DNA of 48,434 nucleotides. Origin: an uncultured Phocaeicola sp. (GTDB taxonomy: Bacteria; Bacteroidota; Bacteroidia; Bacteroidales; Bacteroidaceae). The stretch covers positions 1 through 48,434 of the forward strand of contig CALUIE010000011.1 of assembly GCA_944320605.1 (NCBI GenBank), read 5' to 3'. Shown piece by piece: positions 43,609-48,434 of this stretch. The stretch's first letter is position 1; every line of letters begins with the position of its first letter. Both the position numbers and the translations under genes were made by a program. The notes beneath the pieces are model-generated. The model was not told where the DNA came from and searched no databases. It saw only the letters and a list, made by a program, of their open reading frames with translations.

Positions 43609-43633
43609 CTCAAAATAAAGCGTTGCCCAAACA

Positions 43634-43810
43634 TTATTTTTTAGATTCTTCCAAAGAAGCTTTTCTAAATTCTTTCAACACTTTTTCCAAATCCAAAGAA
43701 GCCTTACGTGCACGAGTACCGGCAGCTTTGTTTCCCTTTTCAGCCTGCAATGTAGCATCAGCAACAAGAGCAGCGCTCAATTCCTTAATCTTTTCAATTA
43801 ATTCGTTCAT
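43634..43810 (-). CDS. Histone H1-like (Hc1-type) small DNA-binding protein
   Basis: 58 residues, read by hand on the minus strand: begins MNELIEKIKELSAALVADAT and ends EFRKASLEESKK. The centre, EKGNKAAGTRARKASLDLEKVLKEFRK, holds the conserved KGNKAAGTRAR block of the Hc1-like histone family found in Bacteroidetes and Chlamydia. About a quarter of the residues are Lys/Arg, with a helical N-terminus. It is likely an abundant nucleoid protein: the codons are those of a well-expressed gene (GCT, GGT, CGT). A plus-strand frame over the same place is its shadow. Terminator follows at 43571-43608. Confidence 0.92.
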   Translation of the reverse strand: MNELIEKIKELSAALVADATLQAEKGNKAAGTRARKASLDLEKVLKEFRKASLEESKK

Positions 43811-43872
43811 AAATTATAATTTATTAAATATTTAAATACCAAAACCGTTTATAATAAACCGCTTAGTATTTC

Positions 43873-43880
43873 CAAAGTAA
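43873..43880 (-). promoter_or_regulatory. Possible -7 element for the mini-histone gene
   Basis: TTACTTTG on the minus strand matches TAnnTTTG at seven of eight positions, 63 bp before the ATG. No -33 box was seen at the right distance. Confidence 0.35.
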
Positions 43881-44014
43881 ATACAAAAACTTGGAATTAC
43901 ATCATCAGCTATAAGATATTTTACATCATTTAACCAAAAAACCTGTAATCTTATATCTTATTATCTATTATGAAAGTTGTTTTTTCAAAAAAGCCTATAG
44001 TTTCAGTAACTTCA

Positions 44015-45298
44015 TCATTTTGAAGAGGAAACTTTGAGTTCTACAACCGTTTTAGTGTTGCTGTCAATACGGAAACGATTGTCCGTCCTTTCATTTACCA
44101 CCCACACTATTTCCTCACCTGACGTTACCACCATCACATTCTCTTTTTCGAACAGAGAAAGTTTTCTGTCACGCAAATAATCACGAATTTTCTTAAAACC
44201 CTTCATGCCAAAAGGAACAAACCTGTCGCCAGATTTCCACTTGCGTAATTTCAGTTCACCACAAAGTTTGTCGGCATCAATATATGCAATATAATTAATC
44301 TTCGGAACTTCAAAACCGGACTCCAAACTGAAAGACCTCACATTAAGTTTATATTCTTCATTATCTACCGTTTTGTTCTTCAGCAACAGCCTGTCCCTGT
44401 CTCTGAGCAAAGTCCAATTGTTAGAGTAAAAGATTTTGCCTGAAATAGACTTAAGGCTTCTCATTATATCCTTTATTTGCGTCGAATTAAAACCTAAAGG
44501 AGAAAGCCACTCAAACAATATCGCTTGTGGTGAAACTTCGCGTAACAGTTTTTCTATTGATAACGCATCTGATGAAACCATTACACGTTCCATTGCAGAA
44601 TGTATGGCCTGCCTGTATATGGCCGCAACATCCGACAGGCGTATAGCAGTCTCGCACACGGAATCGCAAAACGAAGGATTTATCTGCTTGAACAAAGGTA
44701 TAATATCAAGCCTTATCTTATTACGTGTATATATATCTTCCAGATTAGTACTGTCTGTCACGTAATCTTGACCTATATTCTTCAAATATTCAAGAATATC
44801 ATCTCTACCGACTTCAAGCAAAGGCCGTACAATCCACCCGTTCTTAGGCATTATACCTTTCAAACCGTTTATTCCGGTACCACGCGAAAGATTCAGCAAG
44901 AATGTTTCGACATTGTCGTCTTTATGATGTGCCACGGCAATATACGACGCTCCATGTTTCTGCCTTATATTTTCAAACCATTCATACCTAAGTTCACGTG
45001 CTGCCATTTCTATTGACAAACCTTTCTCCTTAGCATAATCCGATGTCTGAAAATGTACTACTTCAAGAGGTACGGACAGTATATCACAAAGTTTCCTTAC
45101 AAAAGCCTCATCCCTATCCGACTCATCGGCACGCAAATGAAAATTACAATGCGCCGCCATACAATCGTAGCCCAACGACAGCAAAGCCCGTAACAAAGCT
45201 ACCGAATCGGCACCTCCGCTTAAAGCAACCACCAATTTATCCTGTTTACCAAACAGCTCCTTTTCTGTTATATATCTTTCTATCCTACGTTCTAACAT
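44015..45298 (-). CDS. tilS: tRNA(Ile)-lysidine synthase
   Basis: 427 residues. The N-terminal PP-loop ATP-pyrophosphatase domain has LSGGADSVALL (P-loop 27-32), then HCNFHLRADESDRDEAFV, AVAHHKDDNVETFLLNLSRGTG and RPLLEVGRDDILEYL, all characteristic of TilS. The C-terminal domain (about 345-427; RKWKSGDRFVPFGMKGFKKIRDYLRD) is the substrate-binding TilS-C part. The enzyme adds lysine to C34 of the isoleucine tRNA that reads AUA and is normally essential. The ATG is only 4 bp beyond a -7 promoter box, so the message may be leaderless. Confidence 0.96.
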   Translation of the reverse strand: MLERRIERYITEKELFGKQDKLVVALSGGADSVALLRALLSLGYDCMAAHCNFHLRADESDRDEAFVRKLCDILSVPLEVVHFQTSDYAKEKGLSIEMAARELRYEWFENIRQKHGASYIAVAHHKDDNVETFLLNLSRGTGINGLKGIMPKNGWIVRPLLEVGRDDILEYLKNIGQDYVTDSTNLEDIYTRNKIRLDIIPLFKQINPSFCDSVCETAIRLSDVAAIYRQAIHSAMERVMVSSDALSIEKLLREVSPQAILFEWLSPLGFNSTQIKDIMRSLKSISGKIFYSNNWTLLRDRDRLLLKNKTVDNEEYKLNVRSFSLESGFEVPKINYIAYIDADKLCGELKLRKWKSGDRFVPFGMKGFKKIRDYLRDRKLSLFEKENVMVVTSGEEIVWVVNERTDNRFRIDSNTKTVVELKVSSSK

Positions 45299-45302
45299 AT
45301 TG

Positions 45303-45310
45303 CAAAAGTA
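45303..45310 (-). promoter_or_regulatory. -7 element for tilS
   Basis: TACTTTTG on the minus strand fits TAnnTTTG and lies 4 bp upstream of the tilS ATG, leaving essentially no 5' leader. Confidence 0.5.
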
Positions 45311-45393
45311 ATGTTTTTACACATACGATGACTATACAAGAAAAGAATTTTATGCCATGACATTTTATTCAAGAAGTCAAGCAATAAATTTAT

Positions 45394-45414
45394 TATTTAA
45401 AAACAATCTAAATA
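45394..45414. promoter_or_regulatory. Possible Fur-like dyad upstream of feoAB
   Basis: TATTTA (45394-45399), 9 bp, TAAATA (45409-45414): an AT-rich inverted repeat ending one base before the -33 box of the feo promoter. The position suits an iron-responsive repressor, but the sequence is simple enough to occur by chance. Confidence 0.35.
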
Positions 45415-45415
45415 G

Positions 45416-45447
45416 TTTGCATAAAAAGCTACTATCATCTATCTTTG
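45416..45447 (+). promoter_or_regulatory. Consensus Bacteroidetes promoter for feoAB
   Basis: TTTG at 45416-45419, 20 bp, TATCTTTG at 45440-45447; both boxes match the consensus. The ATG is at 45465. Confidence 0.82.
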
Positions 45448-45464
45448 CCGAAAAATAGAGAATC

Positions 45465-47945
45465 ATGAAACTATCGGAACTCAAAACTGGTGAAAAAGGA
45501 GTAATAGTAAAGGTATTGGGACACGGAGGCTTCCGCAGAAGAATCATTGAGATGGGATTCATCAAAGGAAAGACCGTTGAAGTGTTACTAAACGCTCCGC
45601 TGAAAGACCCTATCAAATATAAAATAATGGGATATGAGATCTCATTACGCCGTCAAGAAGCGGAAATGATTGAAATTATTAGTGAAGAAGAAGCTAGAAA
45701 AACAAACGGAAACGCATCTTTGTACGATCCTATCTCGGAAAACATTCCTGTTACGGAAGAACAGATGAAAGCCCTTGCACAAGGGAAAAGACGTACCATA
45801 AATGTAGCCCTCGTAGGTAATCCCAATTGCGGTAAAACATCGCTTTTCAATATAGCATCAGGTTCGCACGAGCATGTGGGGAATTATAGCGGTGTCACCG
45901 TTGATGCCAAAGAAGGGTTCTTCGATTTCCAGGGATACCATTTCCGCCTGATAGACTTGCCTGGTACATATTCACTATCAGCATACAGTCCTGAAGAATT
46001 ATACGTAAGAAAACATATCATAGAAGAAACGCCGGACGTAATAATCAATGTTGTTGACGCTGGAAATCTGGAACGTAACCTATACCTTACTACACAGCTT
46101 ATTGACATGAATGTAAGAATGGTTATCGCACTGAACATGTACGACGCTTTACAGAATAGCGGCAACAAACTCGACATAAAGAAACTAAGCCAACTCTTAG
46201 GCGTTCCTGCCGTACCAACAATAAGTCGTACCGGCGAAGGTATAGATGAGCTTTTCCACGTGATAATCGGACTCTACGAAGGTGCCGATTTCATGGGACA
46301 AAAGGAGGAAATACAAAACGAAGCCCTTCAGGAATACCGTAAATGGCATGACGCATACGTGCCCGACCACAAGTACGGAAGTCACAAGGAAGAGGAAAAC
46401 GATTTTACCCCAAAGAACTTTATCCGCCATATCCATATCAATCACGGTCCGGAGCTGGAAAGAAGCATTGAAGCAGTAAAAAAAGAAATAGGAAAGATAG
46501 AGAATATCAGACATAAATACTCCACACGTTTCCTGGCAATAAAAATGCTGGAGAACGACAAGGATATAGAACGCCGCATAATCTCTGACATGCCTAATGC
46601 CGACACCATAATAGACATCAGAAACAAAGAAGCGGAAAGGCTGAAAGCTGTAATGAATGAAGACAGCGAACAGGCTATCACTGATGCCAAATACGGTTTC
46701 ATTTCCGGCGCGCTGAAAGAAACATATACAGACAACAATCAGGACACCGAGATGTTCACACGGATAGTGGACAGCATCGTGACACACAGAATATGGGGAT
46801 TCCCTATCTTTTTCATTTTCCTGTACATAATGTTCGAAGGAACATTCGTTATAGGCGATTACCCTATGCAGGCTATTGAATGGCTTGTGGGTGTAATAGC
46901 CCAGGCTACTGAGTCATTAATGCCTGAAGGACCGTTAAAAGACCTTGTAATAGACGGTATTATCGGCGGTGTGGGAGGAGTAATAGTGTTCCTGCCGAAC
47001 ATTCTTATTTTATATACGTTTATCTCGATAATGGAAGACTCAGGATATATGGCACGTGCGGCATTCATCATGGACAAGATAATGCACAAAATGGGGCTTC
47101 ACGGAAAGTCATTCATCCCACTCATAATGGGATTTGGCTGCAATGTTCCTGCCATTATGGGTTCGCGTATAATAGAAAGCCGCAAATCAAGATTAGTCAC
47201 AATGCTTATCACTCCTCTAATGTCGTGTAGCGCACGTCTTCCTATTTACCTTATATTGATAGGAGCATTTTTCCAGAGCCATGCCAGTTTGGTATTACTT
47301 GGCATATACAGTATAGGTATTCTGTTGGCTATTGTTATGGCAAGAGTTTTCAGCAAGTTCATCGTAAAAGATGATGATGCTCCGTTCGTAATGGAGCTTC
47401 CTCCATACAGAATGCCTACAGCAAAATCCGTGTTAAGACATACATGGGAAAAAGGCGTTCAATACCTGAAAAAGATGGGTGGAATAATAATGGTGGCATC
47501 AATCATTATATGGTTCCTGGGATATTATCCTAACCATAATCAGTACTCCACTCAGGCAGAGCAACAGGAAAACTCATATATAGGACAGATAGGCAAAGCC
47601 ATAGAACCGGTAATCGAACCTCTCGGATTTGACTGGAAGATGGGTATAGGTATCCTTTCCGGAGTCGGTGCAAAAGAACTTGTAGTAAGTACTCTCGGAG
47701 TATTGTATGCAGGCGATGAGGAAGTAGATAGCACAAACCTTGCAGAACGACTCAACATAAGTCCTCTTGTAGCATTCGGCTACATGCTGTTCATTCTGAT
47801 ATACTTCCCTTGTGTAGCCACTATAGCTGCCATAAAACAAGAGTCAGGCAGTTGGAAATGGGCTTTGTTTGCCGCCACCTACACCACAGTACTGGCATGG
47901 ATAGTATCATTCATAGTGTTTCAAATCGGTAAATTGTTCTTATAA
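45465..47945 (+). CDS. feoB: Ferrous iron transporter, FeoA-FeoB fusion
   Basis: 826 residues. Residues 1-73 are an SH3-like FeoA domain (MKLSELKTGEKGVIVKVLGH...MGFIKG). Then comes a GTPase with G1 GNPNCGKTS (118-126), G3 DLPGTYSLS, and G4 NMYD in the form used by FeoB (about 222-225). A helical linker is followed by the membrane part with two gate motifs: GFGCNVPAIMGSR, then the later SGVGAKELVVSTLGVLY. It imports Fe2+ through the inner membrane. The fusion is usual in Bacteroidetes. It is co-transcribed with the Cys-rich gene directly after the stop codon. A Fur-like dyad precedes the promoter. Confidence 0.96.
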   Translation: MKLSELKTGEKGVIVKVLGHGGFRRRIIEMGFIKGKTVEVLLNAPLKDPIKYKIMGYEISLRRQEAEMIEIISEEEARKTNGNASLYDPISENIPVTEEQMKALAQGKRRTINVALVGNPNCGKTSLFNIASGSHEHVGNYSGVTVDAKEGFFDFQGYHFRLIDLPGTYSLSAYSPEELYVRKHIIEETPDVIINVVDAGNLERNLYLTTQLIDMNVRMVIALNMYDALQNSGNKLDIKKLSQLLGVPAVPTISRTGEGIDELFHVIIGLYEGADFMGQKEEIQNEALQEYRKWHDAYVPDHKYGSHKEEENDFTPKNFIRHIHINHGPELERSIEAVKKEIGKIENIRHKYSTRFLAIKMLENDKDIERRIISDMPNADTIIDIRNKEAERLKAVMNEDSEQAITDAKYGFISGALKETYTDNNQDTEMFTRIVDSIVTHRIWGFPIFFIFLYIMFEGTFVIGDYPMQAIEWLVGVIAQATESLMPEGPLKDLVIDGIIGGVGGVIVFLPNILILYTFISIMEDSGYMARAAFIMDKIMHKMGLHGKSFIPLIMGFGCNVPAIMGSRIIESRKSRLVTMLITPLMSCSARLPIYLILIGAFFQSHASLVLLGIYSIGILLAIVMARVFSKFIVKDDDAPFVMELPPYRMPTAKSVLRHTWEKGVQYLKKMGGIIMVASIIIWFLGYYPNHNQYSTQAEQQENSYIGQIGKAIEPVIEPLGFDWKMGIGILSGVGAKELVVSTLGVLYAGDEEVDSTNLAERLNISPLVAFGYMLFILIYFPCVATIAAIKQESGSWKWALFAATYTTVLAWIVSFIVFQIGKLFL

Positions 47946-48098
47946 ATGGATATACAAACTGTAATAATAGGAATTATAATAATCCTGTGCGTAGTCTTTG
48001 TCGGGCTACGCATTTACAGGTTATTGTCCGGCAAAGGCAAGTCGGCATGTGATTCATGTGCCGGATGTACATTAAAAAATTCATGTAATAAAAAATAA
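47946..48098 (+). CDS. FeoB-associated Cys-rich membrane protein
   Basis: 50 residues; the ATG follows the feoB stop codon with no gap. One N-terminal membrane helix (about 5-22, IIGIIIILCVVFVGL), then a short basic linker and four cysteines: CDSC, AGC, and a last Cys (35, 38, 41, 47; pattern CxxCxxCx5C). This is the pattern of the small Feo partners annotated as FeoB-associated Cys-rich proteins. A Cys set next to the iron channel may bind iron or an Fe-S cluster; that is inference. Function unproven in the family. Confidence 0.9.
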   Translation: MDIQTVIIGIIIILCVVFVGLRIYRLLSGKGKSACDSCAGCTLKNSCNKK

Positions 48099-48130
48099 CA
48101 CATTCAGTTTAATATCTGTATAGATAATAT

Positions 48131-48162
48131 TTATCGGTCGTTCTATCAAGAACGGCCGATAA
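48131..48162 (+). terminator. Terminator of the feo operon
   Basis: TTATCGGTCGTTCT (48131-48144) pairs with AGAACGGCCGATAA (48149-48162), 14 bp with one G-U, loop ATCA. It is followed by TTGTATT, with no long T tract. The rest of the 305-bp gap to the tRNA (48163-48330) is AT-rich and holds nothing I recognise. Confidence 0.8.
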
Positions 48163-48336
48163 TTGTATTAATAAAGACAAAATGAGATTTCTTTCAATGA
48201 TGACATAGAATATGACTAAGCAAATTATACAATTCGCTTTCATGTTTAAAACATTATGTGTTCACTGGTTTGACAAAAGATTTTGTAAACATTCATACGG
48301 ATTATAAATAAAAAGAAGATTTTTTTAAACAAAGTA

Positions 48337-48366
48337 TTGCACATTTAAAAAAAAGAAGTACCTTTG
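48337..48366 (+). promoter_or_regulatory. Promoter of the tRNA gene
   Basis: TTGC at 48337-48340, 18 bp, TACCTTTG at 48359-48366 (perfect -7). The tRNA begins 37 bp after the -7 box. Confidence 0.7.
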
Positions 48367-48403
48367 CATCGCATTTGAGAAAAACAATATCAAAATGCCT
48401 TCC

Positions 48404-48434
48404 GGTTCCTTGGATGAGTGGCTTAGTCAGCGGT
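48404..48434 (+). tRNA. 5' part of a tRNA, probably tRNA-Cys (cut by the window end)
   Basis: GGTTCCT (acceptor arm, 48404-48410), TG at tRNA positions 8-9, D-arm GATGAGTGGCTTAGTC with conserved A-G-T-GG, then AGCGGT as the 5' side of the anticodon stem. The GT-AGCGG-like join resembles bacterial tRNA-Cys, but the anticodon is beyond the window, so isotype is tentative; Ser is the main alternative. The promoter position supports a real gene. Confidence 0.6.

Noticed and set aside
43623-43835. 70-codon plus-strand frame
   Set aside because: It is the shadow of the minus-strand Hc1-like gene, which has the conserved KGNKAAGTRAR block and a terminator.

Overview
The window looks like chromosomal DNA of a Bacteroidales bacterium (Bacteroides/Prevotella-like; genus not resolvable by eye). 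Evidence seen: many genes are preceded by the Bacteroidetes-type promoter (-33 TTTG, 19-20 bp, -7 TAnnTTTG) and few have strong Shine-Dalgarno sites. Several families are typical of the order: DUF5686, DUF4301, DUF5112/DUF5113 sensor, DUF4369-thioredoxin lipoprotein, fused FeoA-FeoB, Hc1-like mini-histone. The DNA is AT-rich. No transposase, integrase, rRNA operon or CRISPR array was seen.

Layout. 1-5 kb: tail of an unidentified gene, an Lrp/AsnC regulator divergent from metY, a GH10-like lipid-side/periplasmic glycosidase and a YqhD-like alcohol dehydrogenase. 5-8.5 kb: a frameshifted DUF5686 outer-membrane gene and a small lipoprotein. 8.6-13 kb: polyamine importer operon potABCD, whose substrate-binding protein has both a lipobox and a C-terminal membrane anchor. 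13.1-16.9 kb: a compact five-gene minus-strand operon (PqqD-like, ABC exporter, S26-type peptidase, HPr-kinase-like protein, second PqqD-like). It looks like the processing/export/tailoring half of a RiPP or lasso-type pathway but has no visible precursor or cyclase. 17-21.4 kb: mutS2-sdaA and an HdeD-like membrane protein. 21.6-28.4 kb: porin, imelysin lipoprotein, di-haem oxidoreductase and CcsBA haem lyase. The neighbours fit together: CcsBA would attach haem to the two CxxCH sites of the oxidoreductase, which imelysin commonly accompanies in predicted iron systems. 28.5-36.3 kb: purT, PspC/PadR pair, acetyltransferase, DUF4301, a long RelA/SpoT homologue with a degenerate hydrolase site, DUF1573. 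36.4-43.5 kb: thioredoxin-like lipoprotein, then a three-gene signalling operon (very large double-module sensor, response regulator, membrane protein). 43.6-48.4 kb: mini-histone, tilS, feoAB plus a Cys-rich Feo partner, and the 5' end of a tRNA (probably Cys).

The two most interesting things are: (1) three intergenic arrays at about 5.0, 26.1 and 28.5 kb with unrelated sequences but the same 11-bp phasing (8, 8 and 12 units exactly: 88, 88 and 132 bp), one of them an inverted array between two convergent genes; and (2) the precursor-less PqqD/HprK/S26/ABC operon. Functions for both are inference. All assignments rest on reading motifs by eye; no database search was run.
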